This document shows positions 43,149-55,499 of a stretch of DNA of 64,000 nucleotides, in pieces (positions within the stretch are counted from its first letter, which is position 1; each line of letters begins with the position of its first letter). The position numbers and the translations under genes were made by a program. The DNA is taken from positions 434,001 to 498,000 of the forward strand of contig JAJEKV010000132.1 of assembly GCA_021234155.1 (NCBI GenBank), in the 5' to 3' direction. The stretch comes from Isoetes taiwanensis. Its lineage: Eukaryota > Streptophyta > Lycopodiopsida > Isoetales > Isoetaceae. The notes beneath the pieces are model-generated. The model did no database searches, had not been told where the DNA came from, and saw only the letters and a list, made by a program, of their open reading frames with translations.

Positions 43149-44255
43149 ATTTCTTTGACAAGAAACTTGGAGATATCCATGGCTGTGGTTGTTGTCTTTG
43201 TCGGCATAAAATGTGCTTTCTTGGTTACGCAATCCACTACAACTTAAATGGCATTATATCCCGCACATGTTCGAGGTACACCCACAATAAAATCTATGCC
43301 AATACATTTTTACTTGGAAGAAGGAATTTCTAATGGTTGCAATTCTCCCGGGGCTTTAAATCGTGAGGCTTTAACCTTACATGCTCGTTTTCTTCTGCCT
43401 TGGCCAAAAGAAATTCTATCTAATCTTCCTTTGAGTCTTGTGTACTCCGAGATGTCGCGCTAATGGGCTATCATGTGCTTCATACAAAAGTCTCATCTTC
43501 AACTCCAAATCATCAAGAACACGTGTCTTTCCTTTCTACTATAAGATTCTCTTGAATATAGGATATTGTGGAAACTCAATAGACCCCCTTTTGATACTAA
43601 CAACTACTAGTCCAAAATACAAGTTTCTTGATCCATGAGATGAGCATCCATTGACCATTAAGCATACTGATAGAGATAAAAAATGACCTACAAGACAAGG
43701 CATCCACTATTACATTCTCTTGCCAGGTTGAAACTCCATCTCAAAATCATATTCGTCCCTCAATTGCATCCATCTGCACCGTCTATTATCCAAATATGGC
43801 TGCTTCATGAAGAGTTAGTCTTCAAGCAAAAATGACGATCTAATAGATAATGTCTCTATACTCGCAAAGCATGAATTATTGCCAATATTTCTAAGTCATG
43901 CACTGAATAATTTTGCTTTGCTGATGACTATTTACGAGGTGTGCATGTACAAACTCTACCATGCTGCAATAAGGCTCCACCAATTGCCTTGCCAGAAGCA
44001 TCTGTAACTACTTGAATGGGCTGATTCATATCAAATATCTGACTCAAATACACCAATTTGTGCTGTGCAAAGAAACACTTGGACATTTTCCCATACAATC
44101 TCTCTTCCCTCATTGTACTCAAAGTCTATCTCATTCATGCCTCTCTTCTTATTTAGGTTCGGGCTACCCTGCAGCATCTCACGTGGGAGATGACTTGGAT
44201 AAATTTTGGGTAATAAAGTCCTGTAAACTATAATTATCTTTGGCACGAGCTTCAC
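43140..44255 (-). pseudogene. Ty3/gypsy pol fragment: RT end, RNase H, integrase N-terminus (-)
   Basis: Reading the minus strand downward: RT end (EERLYGKMSKCFFAQHKLVYL), RNase H start (PIQVVTDASGKAIGGALLQHG), RNase H middle (YSVHDLEILAIIHALRVWRH), the integrase zinc-binding region (HDSPLARHLGVHKTQRKIRQ) and the integrase core start (DCVTKKAHFMPTKTT, FLVKEI). The RT connection between YL and the RNase H is shortened, suggesting an internal deletion. Stops and frameshifts throughout. It faces the plus-strand RT fragment head-on at about 43140-43150. Confidence 0.85.
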
Positions 44256-44399
44256 AAATCAATAAATGAATTCTACGTCAGAAACTTCTGAACATTCAGC
44301 ATTAATAAAACCTTCATCATTGAGTAAGTCATAGATGGAATTCCAAGCTGGACTTCATTGAGTATGTCATAGACCTTCTTAGGCTCCAAATAATAACTC

Positions 44400-44720
44400 C
44401 ATATGCCAGAGCAATTGCAAAATATTAGGCGCCAAAGCAATTGCAAAGCATTAGTATAATATTACATATTGGTATATGATAAATCATCCCACCCTTTTCG
44501 GGTATAACATTACATATTGGGATATGATAAATCATCGCACCCTTCGGACGCTCCGAACAATAACCACATGCTAGAGCAAAACATATTAGGCACCAAATAT
44601 TAGGCAGCAAAATATTAGGCACCAAAACAATTACAAAACATATTAGGCATGCAAAATATTAGGCACCAAAGCAATTGCAAAACATTAGTATAACATTACA
44701 TATTGGTATATAGTACAACA
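44400..44720. repeat. AT-rich tandem repeats (ATATTAGGCACCAAA / ACATTACATATTGG)
   Basis: Irregular tandem copies of GCAAAATATTAGGCACCAAAG and TATTACATATTGGTATATGATA with periods of roughly 25 and 65 bp. Confidence 0.75.
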
Positions 44721-46103
44721 AGATAGTCACTGATATGCTCGAAATATCAATGCCTTTTATTAACGAGAACAATGTGGTTGCACGCAGTGAGTATAGATAA
44801 AAAGGTGACCTTATTTAAGATTATGCTTGCTCATTGAATCTTCACAAGGTAGCCTATGGCAAGCTTATTTTGTATGAATATCTAACATAAACCGTTTTAT
44901 TTATGTGTAATATTTACAACACCCTTCCTACGCTCCGAACAATAATATTACACCAGTGTGGCTGCAACAAGCTCCACATTTAATGCCTAAATCTATAGCT
45001 TAGGAATATTTTTACCTTGTCTAATCTTGATAGATCTCCAGTTGCCATGCCTTCCGCATGCCATTTGAATCAAAATGCTAAAGCTATTCCCATATTATAT
45101 TCTAGTACAAGCTCTGTAGCCAAGGAATTTAGGCTGATAAATATCAACAATGTAAGTAGTAAAATGTATCTCATTTTGCTCTTTTCAAGAGCTGTACATA
45201 ATGGAACGTCAATACAAGTTTTTCGATGATGCCAAAAACCATGGAATTTACATATCAGAATTTTGTTGGTCCCAGCTAAAAAGTAAATTGTAAGGACACA
45301 AGGATTTGCTGCATAGGGAGAAGCATCATAAACATACAGTGTTGAGAAGTGATGCATGTAGTTTATCACAATTCTGCAAGGCAAGCATATCATTGTCTGA
45401 GCAAAGAATTTCAGGGGCTCATCCTGCTTGTCAAGTTTTTTTTCATATCAAAGAGTAGATATTTACATATCAGAATGCTCGCTAGAGACATGAAATGGAG
45501 TACAAGGAGTCAAGAATTTATTGCATGGGGAGGACACTGAATTGATGCCACAAAAGTGAGAACTTCTGCAATATTCAATCTGCATATGAAAATGCCCATC
45601 GAAGCCATAATGTGAACGACAAGCAGACAATGAGTCAAACAACTCCCTCGAGAAATATCTTTAGTTCAGTCTAGAATTCCCTCGCATCAAACTACTTGCA
45701 TCAAGAACAGTAAGCAAAAGGAACATACCACTTCACAGTACAAGGGTTTTTGAGCTAGCTTCTTAAGGGGTCGGCTGCAACCGGCACTTACTGAACCATC
45801 TTCTTAAGAGGTCGGCCAAAAAACCTCAAACCTGTGCAATTACATCTGCCAACTATGCGTTACATATGCCAATTTGCCCATGACTAGCATAAAGAGACTT
45901 CTGTAAGAAATGGCCATGACCAGAAATCGAAGGCATGTAGTGGACATTTTTTTATTTTGAGAGAATCGTTTGAAATGCAAGCATTACATCATCGGAAGAC
46001 AACATTCAAAGTACCAGTAGGTGTCTACTGCGGCCTGGCCTATGCACTTATAAACTCTCTAGACTAGACATACTAAGCCTCTGTGGAAGGATTTGGAAGG
46101 GCA
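44721..46103. other. No gene recognised
   Basis: AT-rich. It contains local duplications (TTTACATATCAGAAT twice near 45248 and 45460; TTCTTAAG.GGTCGGC twice near 45760 and 45800) and no protein-family motif. Confidence 0.5.
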
Positions 46104-46650
46104 TTTACTTCAATGCTTGATGCACCTAACGCCACGTACTGGCAGTTAGGCTCTTACTTATCAAGGTATATCTAGCACTGCTCATCATTTTGCACAGAAG
46201 AGTAGCAGATCATGTGAGGAAGGGTATTTCGCACAGAGAAGTACCAGATCATAAAACCGGAAAAAAGAAAGGAAGGAAAAAAAAGGGGTTTCAAAAGAAA
46301 CGTACTTGATGCTGACTTGCTACAGAATAGTCTTGCCGATGTCTTGGTTCGCCGCAAGATGTGACTTTTGTTTATGATGATGCGCAATCATCAGTGACTT
46401 AGAAGGAATCCGGCAACAGAAACGGCGTGGATGGCATAAAATGTATATCCCACATGCGCTCCTTCAGATATTTGAAAGCATATATAAGAAAAATGAAAGC
46501 AAAATCAAGCACGACTATACTTGAACAGGATCTATTCTATAGTTCGTACTAGGAACTATGCTGAAAATGCATAGACAAATCCCACAACCCGGACGATGAA
46601 GTGGAGCCTGCTGGCTTGAGCGCGATTGCCGGTTCTGCTCTTCCAATTGT
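46104..46650 (+). repeat. Composite segment, copy C part 2
   Basis: Third copy of 14305-14845 (A) and 33090-33630 (B). It leads directly into the expanded tandem array. Confidence 0.88.
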
Positions 46651-49600
46651 GATCACAGGGAGTCCAATGAGGGTTCCCTTTTATTTTTATGACCATTCAT
46701 AGATGGCCAAGTTGTAGGCCATAGATGACCGTCACAATGGTACATTCCTCCACCGTGGTACATTTCCTTCACCATTAGATGAAATGTTCAAAATCATGGG
46801 TGTCGCTTGTAGGGTTTGCCCCTTAGGGCAAACCCTCGCTTCAGTGGGTTTCCTTCAGGAAGGTCAAGTGGCCCGACGGTTTTTATTTTTTTATGACCAT
46901 TACATTCCTCCATAGATGACCGTGGTACATTCCTCCACTGCTGAAGGTCAGCAGACAGTCTGACGGTTCCCTTTTATTTTGTTATGACCATTAGATCCTC
47001 AGTAAAATGTTCAAAATCATGGGTGTTCAAATTTACACATCAAACGCTTGTATTTTTGGGTTGCCCCTTAGGGGGCAAACCCTCGCTTCAGTGGGTTCTT
47101 AGACCAATGAAGGTCAAGCATTCCCGATCGACGGGTTCCCTTTTTTTTTTTTTTTATGACCATTACATTCCTCCATAGATGGTCACATACCATCCAAGTG
47201 GTACATTCCTCCCATTTTTGAAGGTCGGCCAGACCCGACGGTTCCCTTTTTTATTTTGTTATGACCATTAGATCCTCAGTAAAATGTTCAAAATCATGGG
47301 TGTTCAAATTTACACATCAAACGCTTGTATTTTTGGGTTGCCCCTTAGGGGGCAAACCCTCGCTCAGGTGGGTTCTTAGCCCTTCAAGGCGATCGTGACG
47401 GTTCCTTTTTTTTTTTTTGACCATTACATTCCTCCATAGGTTGGTACATTCCTCCTTAGGGGTCAAAGAACACCGACGATTCCCTTTTATTTTGTTATGA
47501 CCATTAGATCCTCAAGAAATGTTCAAAATCATGGGTGTTCAAATTTACACATCAAACGCTTGTATTTTTGTTGCCCCTTTGGGCCTTCTTCAGTGGGTTC
47601 TTAGCCCTTTCTTGGTTGAAGGTGGGTTCATTCGGACGGGTTCCCTTTTATTTTTTTTTTATGACCATTACATTCCTCCATAGATTCACAAAGCCAAGGT
47701 ACATTCCTCCAGGTCCCCAAAGGTTGGCGATTCCTTCTTTAGACCGATCCTGACGGTTCCCTTTTTTTTTTTTATGATGACCATTAGATTCCTCAAAAGA
47801 TGGTGTTCAAATTTACACATCAAGTGGTTGTACATTCCTCCCTCGCTCAGTGGAAGGTCGCTAAGGTCAAGATGCCCTGACGGTTCCCTTTTTTATTTTT
47901 TTATGACCATTAGATCCTCCATAGAAATGTTCAAAATCATGGGTGTTCAAATTTACACATCAAACGCTTGTATTTTGGGTTGCCCCTTAGGGGGCAAACC
48001 CTCGCTCAGGTGGGTTCTTAGCCCTTCATCTTTGAAGGTCAAGAAAGTCCCCGACGGGTTCCTTTTTTTTTTTTTTTTATGACCATTACATTCCTCCATA
48101 GATGACCAGTCAACATCCGCGATGGTACATTCCTCCACTCTTTGAAGGTCATCAGGAGAAGCCCGACGGTTCCCTTTTATTTTGTTATGACCATTAGATC
48201 CTCAGTAAAATGTTCAAAATCATGGGTGTTCAAATTTACACATCAAACGCTTGTATTTTTGGGTTGCCCCTTAGGGGGCAAACCCTCGCTTCAGTGGGTT
48301 CTTAGCCCTTTCATCAAGGCTGAAGGTCACAGTACCGACGGTTCCCTTTTATTTTTTTTATGACCATTACATTCCTCCATAGATGACCGCCACCGCCATC
48401 CCGCGGGTACATTCCTCCTCCACCGGGAGAAGGTCAGCTGATCGACGGTTCCCTTTTATTTTGTTATGACCATGAGATCCTCAGTAAAATGTTCAAAATC
48501 ATGGGTGTTCAAATTTACACATCAAACGCTTGTATTTTTGGGTTGCCCCTTAGGGGGCAAACCCTCGCTCAGGTGGGTTCTTAGCCCTTTCTTCAAGGTG
48601 AAGGTCAAGGGTCCCGACGGGTTCCTTTTTTTTTTTTTATGACCATTACATTCCTCCATAGATGACCGTCCGCGATCCACGGTGGTACATTCCTCCTTCT
48701 TTGAAGGTCGTCAGAAATCGACGGTTCCCTTTTATTTTGTTATGACCATTAGATCCTCAGTAAAATGTTCAAAATCATGGGTGTTCAAATTTACACATCA
48801 AACGCTTGTATTTTTGGGTTGCCCCTTAGGGGGCAAACCCTCGCTCAGGTGGGTTCTTAGCCCTTCACTGCTGAAGGTCAGCAGGCAGTCTGACGGGTTC
48901 CCTTTTATTTTTTTTTTATGACCATTACATTCCTCCATAGATGACCGTCACAAATCCGCGGTGGTACATTCCTCCCTTCTTTGAAGGTCAAGGACAGACA
49001 CCGACGGTTCCCTTTTATTTTGTTATGACCATTAGATCCTCAGTAAAATGTTCAAAATCATGGGTGTTCAAATTTACACATCAAACGCTTGTATTTTTGG
49101 GTTGCCCCTTAGGGGGCAAACCCTCGCTCAGGTGGGTTCTTAGCCCTTCACTGCTGAAGGTCGGCCACGATCCGACGGGTTCCTTTTTATTTTTTTATGA
49201 CCATTACATTCCTCCATAGATGACCATCCACGATCCAAAGTGGTACATTCCTCCTCTTTGAAGGTCGGTCAGAAGGATCTAGACAATCGACGGTTCCCTT
49301 TTATTTTGTTATGACCATTAGATCCTCAGTAAAATGTTCAAAATCATGGGTGTTCAAATTTACACATCAAACGCTTGTATTTTTGGGTTGCCCCTTAGGG
49401 GCAAACCCTCGCTTCAGTGGGTTCTTAGCCCTTCAAGTCAAGGAAGGTCGTAGGGCCCCGCGGGTTCCTTTTATTTTTTTTTTATGACCATTACATTCCT
49501 CCATAGATGACCGTCACAGTCACAGTGGTACATTCCTCCACTGCTGAAGGTCAGCAGACAGTCTGACGGTTCCCTTTTATTTTGTTATGACCATTAGATC

Positions 49601-49980
49601 CTCAGTAAAATGTTCAAAATCATGGGTGTTCAAATTTACACATCAAACGCTTGTATTTTTGGGTTGCCCCTTAGGGGGCAAACCCTCGCTCAGGTGGGTT
49701 CTTAGCCCTTCACTGCTGAAGGTCAGCAGGCAGTCTGACGGGTTCCCTTTTTTTTTTTTTTATGACCATTACATTCCTCCATAGATGACCGTCACAGTCA
49801 CAGTGGTACATTCCTCCACTGCTGAAGGTCAGCAGACAGTCTGACGGTTCCCTTTTATTTTGTTATGACCATTAGATCCTCAGTAAAATGTTCAAAATCA
49901 TGGGTGTTCAAATTTACACATCAAACGCTTGTATTTTTGGGTTGCCCCTTAGGGGGCAAACCCTCGCTCAGGTGGGTTCT
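46650..49980 (+). repeat. Expanded tandem array, ~280-bp unit, about 11-12 copies
   Basis: Unit starts marked by TTAGATCCTCAGTAAAATG recur at about 46991, 47268, 48196, 48476, 48748, 49029, 49318, 49592 and 49871 (245-290 bp apart). Each unit pairs a long half (CAAATTTACACATCAAACGC, TTGCCCCTTAGGGGGCAA) with a short half (ACATTCCTCCATAGATGACC). The core is almost invariant between units, whereas the CAG/CTG-rich links (CACTGCTGAAGGTCAGCAG-type) vary wildly. ORFs here are repeats, not genes. Confidence 0.95.
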
Positions 49981-51376
49981 TAGCATATTCTAAGGATATA
50001 TTGGTATATGCCTGGTATATTTTGAAAGCTGCTCCAAACCTACTAGAGCCCGTAAACTGGCGGTCATCCTCGTTGCTGGGCGAAGCCCTTCTTACCATGT
50101 AACTGGTAGCCGGAACAAAATGCTGGCCCTCTCCTCTAATGCATTAATCTGCAAGAATTGCATTCCAGATCCCCATTACTCCCTCAGAGCTAGAGCCGCA
50201 TGCCAGAGCTCGAACAACATCCCTGAAAGCCTCATTGCACTTGTTTTTTGTCGTTGGGTTTTTTTCTGCCCCGTTAGATTTTCCTTGCCGAAATTGATTT
50301 CCCTGCGCCGAAAGGGCTTAATCTGCTGCTGCATTTGCTTGTTCTGCTTCCGGCCACTGCCCTTGCTGCCGAAATTGCTCTCTAGGAGGAGGATCAGAGA
50401 AGAGGGACTGAAGGAGCTCTCAAGGTGTTCAAAGTTTCCAGGTAGATTGATTTGCAAATATTTTGATGCCATTCATGAGCATATTTTTCTTAAACAACAT
50501 TCAGTGGTTGAAAACAAAGGATCAGCAGTTACAGTTGCAGTAATACAGTTGTTGAGTAGCAGAACAGTTACAATTCACATCCGTTATAGCTATATATCTA
50601 TTATTCTCTGTCGTATTTATTGTTTGAAAATTTGTCTAACTCATCTTAAAAATCACGAGATTTTTTAGATGTCTATCTTTAGATGCTTTTGAACTATGGT
50701 GAAAAGAAGCATCACAGTTAGTTGCATTATCACATTTTAGGAAATATACTTATTTGCTTGTAGGATTAATGTATCTGTCATTTGTTTGGTGTGCATCCTT
50801 AGATGAGTCATCTAGGTTCGAACCTTAGAACCTGAGTGAAATGGGTTCAGCAAAGGTCGACTTCTGCTGCTCTCTTTTCTAACCACCGGAACGCTATCTT
50901 AAGAAACACATCCTTTGGACCTGCTACTACTGGATCATTTGTTCATCCCCAAGGTATGGTCCCCACTCCCCAATGTCTTTCTGTTAATGGTAAACTGAAG
51001 AATTCCGTCGATCATTTCAAGCAATCTCTCTTTAATCTATTATCTTACATTTTGAAGATCTTCTTTCAGACAAGACCGCATATCCAGAGCGTATCAGCTC
51101 GACAGTTGCAAAAGAAAGCACCACAGCCATGACTGAGGATGCCATTGTTAAAGGTATCAACGATATGATTGATGTCAACCCACCTAGAGGGACCAGAGAT
51201 TTCCCACCTGAAGAAATGCAATTTTGTAATTGGCTCTTTGGTCACTGTCACAGTGGTACATTCCTCCACTGCTGAAGGTCAGCAGGCAGTCTGATGGGTT
51301 CCCTTTTATTTTTTTATGACCATTACATTCCTCCATACATGACCGTCACAGTGGTACATTCCTCCACTGCTGAAGG
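49981..51376 (+). repeat. Composite segment, copy C part 3, ending in an array unit
   Basis: Third copy of about 15740-17027 (A) and 34130-35420 (B), up to the HisRS exon 2. At about 51243 it switches to sequence of the tandem-array unit (CACAGTGGTACATTCCTCC...). Confidence 0.88.
50841..51245 (+). pseudogene. Histidyl-tRNA synthetase exons, copy C (truncated)
   Basis: Block 1 (to 50953) carries STSAALFSNHRNAILRNTSF but has a short deletion near its start that breaks the frame with the ATG. Block 2 (from 51070) carries AYPERISSTVAK-type sequence and GTRDFPPEEM, then NWLFGH, where it is cut. The exon is fused at the shared word GTCAC to a tandem-array unit. The acceptor region differs (TTTCAGACAAGACCGC rather than TTTCAGGTAAGACAGC). 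Block 3 is absent from this copy. Confidence 0.8.
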
Positions 51377-53280
51377 TTTTTTGTTGTATTCGTATGAGAA
51401 TGCGTACATTGCTGACGGTGGCATCGTGGATTCGAAATAGAAGCATTTAGGGTGGATGGATGGGCGCATGATGCACTTGCACAAAGCTTTCTATCTCTGG
51501 TTTTTGCCTTATTTGTCGTGGCCAGGCTTAGAAAACAAAGAAGGGCAGAATCAGGCAAATTCGTCGAGCCTTTTGTGCATAAATGGAATCGGTTGTGCAA
51601 AGTCGGAGAAGGGCGAAGCTGTTTTGCAACAAAGGGGAAACGGCAGGGGATTTGCATGGGAGAGAGCTATTAGAGCCCAAGCAAGATAAATTACACTGCT
51701 ATTAGAGCCCTGGCTATTACACTGGAAGGAAAGGGCAAGATAAATACACAATTCCAGAGATAGATGGAACTGCCCGGGTATGCCCGTCCTTGGTTTCCGG
51801 CATCGCTGGGTCAAGCACTCGAGAATTCTTTACAGGTGATGTTTGAGCATTGGATTGGAATTGGGGCTCGTCTCATCTTTGAATGCTGTTGCTTTGTTTG
51901 AGTTATGCCATACCGCTGTATTCATGTGCTGCTTTTGAGTTATCCCACAGTGTTTGGTCAAGGAGCGCCCCTTTAAAAGTGGGTCAACAGGGGCCAGTTT
52001 GACCCCAGAAAGACCTCAGACGGGCGAATAGGATCTGTGGAGGAGGAATATCCTACGAATTGTGCCACGATCCAAGGGCCCAGAAAAACTAATAACACAT
52101 TGAGTATAGTTCTACACCCCCTGTACCTATAATATAGCTTGCTACAATATAAAATAGTATGTGCAGATGCAGTAAAATTTTCACAATGTCCAGTAAAATT
52201 TGAGAATGTAGAGTAAAAGGTTTTAGAATGTCGAGTAAAACTCAAAAATGCAGAAATACCAATGAAGCAAAACATTCCTTAAAAGAATATAACACACGTG
52301 GCAGCACACCATTGGAAGATAAGCCAGAATCTTTGATACCTTACATTTACGGAAGCCTAGTATAATGAGGATCGGGGGAATCTCGGGCTGAAGTTTGCAA
52401 TTCTTTGCAAGATCAGCGGTTTTTTATAGCTTTATCAAAAAATCGATAAATTTGATTCAAATTTTTTGCTCACGGGACCGGGTTTTGGCATCTTGTCAAT
52501 AGTATCACAATTTGGACGTCTAGTTTCAAGGATCTGTGGAGTTGTTTTTGGATTTTTCTATTTTGAGTTACATGTCCTTTTTTGGACCAAAAGGTCATTT
52601 CATGCATAGGCTATTCTCGTTAGGGCTTTTATTCCAAAATCTTATTGTCTTTACGCTCATCTTCATTAATCCAACTCATTATCACTTTCTAAGGAGGATT
52701 TGCAAGAATCATATATCATTCAGTAGATCTCTCTGGAAGTATTTTCATCATCCATTTCTTGATGCAGAAAATTACTTTACATAGAGGGATGTTTTTCAGA
52801 CTAATCTGAATATCAAGGATTTGGGTGAGGTCTTGCAAGCTAATTGGAATCTAACAACTGCTAATGAACAAAAGAAAGATTTTCTTGCTCTTCAACATTT
52901 GAAAACATGCATTTTTGCATATTTTTTGAGAAATACCAGAGAGCTTACTTCTTTCACAAAGGCTCTAAAAGTTCGGCATTCTAACTGCGTGAGAAAAAGA
53001 GGTGCATGCAAAATCTCAGGCTAAAAGACTGCAAAAATATGCGAGATTATTTGCAGCAACTTAAGGATTTACTTGGGTATCTATCTTGTTAATTTGGCTT
53101 TTTCCGGTCTGGCCAAAAACTTTTTTGGAATTGTTTTAAAGTTATTTTTCTAAGGTGTTGGTTCGTTTCACTACCGGAAATAATTTCCGATTTGCCAAAA
53201 ATCGAGAGAAAACTGATTTCGAATAGAGGAATTTTTACGCTTTGTGAAGAGCTGTTAATTTTTTGCCCTTTTTCGCTGCA
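51377..53280. other. No gene recognised
   Basis: Several open stretches (for example 51452-51689 plus, 51973-52275 minus, 52536-52784 plus) have no recognisable motif. A small repeat of AATGTMSAGTAAAA words occurs at about 52180-52250. Confidence 0.45.
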
Positions 53281-53299
53281 TCGAAACATGCATGCCGCA

Positions 53300-53525
53300 T
53301 GCCACGATTGTTCAAGCTATCGAGTTTGATTGGTGGAATGGTGGACGTGCTTATCCTCAGTTCTTGCAGCATGTTAACTGGATTATGACGGTGGTCCTAA
53401 GATGATAGGATTTTTGGACAACGAAACCCCAGCATGGATGCGTTATGGCGGTCTGTACCTGAAAGAAGCATACTGCAGATTGTACAGTCCTTTATCTGGA
53501 TATCAAAGGAAGTTTTGCTGATGGA
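53300..53525 (+). pseudogene. Unrecognised exon-like fragment
   Basis: Two adjoining open stretches in different frames read smoothly if joined across about 53395: EFDWWNGGRAYPQFLQHVNW and PKMIGFLDNETPAWMRYGG followed by YLKEAYCRLYSPLSGYQ. The composition (Trp, Tyr, Gly) is protein-like. A single missing base seems to separate them. I do not recognise the family. It could be a captured exon in the Helitron whose 3' end lies at 57.69 kb. Confidence 0.35.
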
Positions 53526-55034
53526 TATATCACTAGAACGAGCAGTTTGGGTCAGGAAATCGACCTAAGACCGAGTCTCCTTTGAGCAAAACTGAACTTC
53601 TCATGTCATCGTTTGATTTCGATTTTAGTTTTGCCATATATTCTCAGTTCGTATTATCTTTAATTTCTGCCAGATGTTTTGTATCAGCATGATCTTTAGG
53701 CAGCATAAATGGGTGCACAGGGATTGAGGCCAAATAGCTAAGGATGTTTAGTGCATATCTATGGAGCCAGCACATTTTGAGTTTGAGGTTGCCATTTGCA
53801 TTGGGGTATCATATGGCAGATGGTTACTCCTTTCATCCAAAAGTGCAAATAGATCATGGTTTTGTATATTCATCTGCCCAGAAGCTTAGCCACCAATGCG
53901 AGGTAAGGATTTAATTAAATCACTTCAATTGTCGTATCTCTAATCATTTGCTTTTTTATATATTGCAAATTGATTGCTTTGAATATTCTGCTTCTGTATA
54001 GAGAAGCATCTTCAAATGCATATTCAGGGTAAACAGGTGCAATTTGCAATGCAAAAGTTCCATGTTATTCAGCCAACTTTTGGCCCGTGGCACTGCTAAT
54101 AAATTGCTTTATGAAGGTTTTGTCTTTTTCTGCCATAGATTGTTTGTCACTATGATTATTGTTCACTGAGATGAGGTTATTTTTTCTTTGCAGTTCAAAG
54201 CTGCAAATGCCTGATGGTCAATGTTCATCCAAAGTTTCTAAATCAGACCTTTGCTGCATAGTTGCAAGCTTTTGCAACTTCAAAGTTGTGAGGTGACCAT
54301 ATCATTTCTATTATTTCAGGTCAACATATTTGCTAAGCATCTTTTGTTTGCCATAAATACTACACCTGGCCATTAAGAGGATCAGTTAAGGCTCTAGCAC
54401 ATTTCTAATATTGTACTGACTATTGTTTAGTTGTACATGTGAACAGTATTTAGATATCAATTTTTGTGTTGCTGCTTGAATTGCATCTGAAATATAAGGA
54501 TATATCAGGCTTATTATGTAGGATCGTGACATTTGCCATAACCAATTTCCACAAGTAGAGCAATCTGGAGTCATATTGCAAATTTGGACATGATTTTCTT
54601 CTTGCTTCAAGGATCAGTAGGTTATTGCAGATGGATTAAAAAAGTTGTATACTGGACATGCACTGCCCATTCTCTGCATATCCAAACATCATTGACGTTT
54701 TGAAAATCCTAGAGCATTAGTTCAAAATTGCACAAGGAATAATGGAACTTGCAAAAACTTTTATGATATTTCTGCTGCTTGAATTATTTATATGTTATTT
54801 GCTTGCCATCGTTTTATGCAGGTGCGATATTTTCTTGCATTTCTAGGATGGGTGTTGGACATATAGGACTGTTGCGATGATTGCTCTGTTATGTATTGCA
54901 GTGTTGATGAGATGCATCAAACCTTTTAGAGAATGCAAGAACATGATGAACCATAAACTTATGCAGGTAGTATGTGGCAATGTGTCTACATTTCTTCTTT
55001 ATGCATCTCATAAGTTTCTACATTCTTTATTCAG
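53526..55034. other. Intron-like AT-rich DNA, no gene recognised
   Basis: T-rich with occasional plus-strand acceptor-like sites (TTCTTTGCAG at about 54190). No protein motif is recognisable. Confidence 0.4.
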
Positions 55035-55431
55035 GACACCATGTGCAGTTCATGGATTCTCCATTCAAGGTAGGATAATTTGCTCCTGTTTAATCACATA
55101 ATATGAACAATTCGAAATGTAATAGGAAAGCACTAGAAAGTCAGTTTTGGTTGGAGTAATAGGAAAGCGCTAGAAAGTCAGTTTTGGTTCAAGGTAAGAT
55201 AATTTGCTCCTCATAATATGAAACAGTTCAAAGTGTAATAGGAAAGCACTAGAAAGTCAGTTTGGATTGGAGGCAATAACACGCCTGAATGCAGAGCTAT
55301 TAGATTTGAAGACTTGCAGAGATAATTCCCCTATTTTTCTTCTTATTACTTCTTTGGATAATGGTATATTACCCAATTTTGTTTTCCTTTATTCAGAACA
55401 CCATGGGCAGTTCATGGATTCTTTATTCAAG
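55035..55431 (+). repeat. Duplicated 35-bp micro-exon-like block
   Basis: Two 35-bp blocks (55035-55069 and 55397-55431), each preceded by TTATTCAG and followed by GTAAG or GTAGG, share ACACCATG.GCAGTTCATGG. The flanks also repeat: AATAGGAAAGCACTAGAAAGTC recurs about four times between 55120 and 55500. This looks like exon plus intron tandem duplication of an unknown transcript. Confidence 0.5.
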
Positions 55432-55499
55432 GTAAGATAATGTGGTCCTCTTTAATGAACAATTCAGAGTGTAATAGGAGACCACTAGAAAGTCAGTTT

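Noticed and set aside
46980-49784. Repeated ORFs with VKCSKSWVFKFTHQTLVFLGC
   Set aside because: They are the same non-coding array core translated repeatedly; codons change only with the unit's repeat phase.
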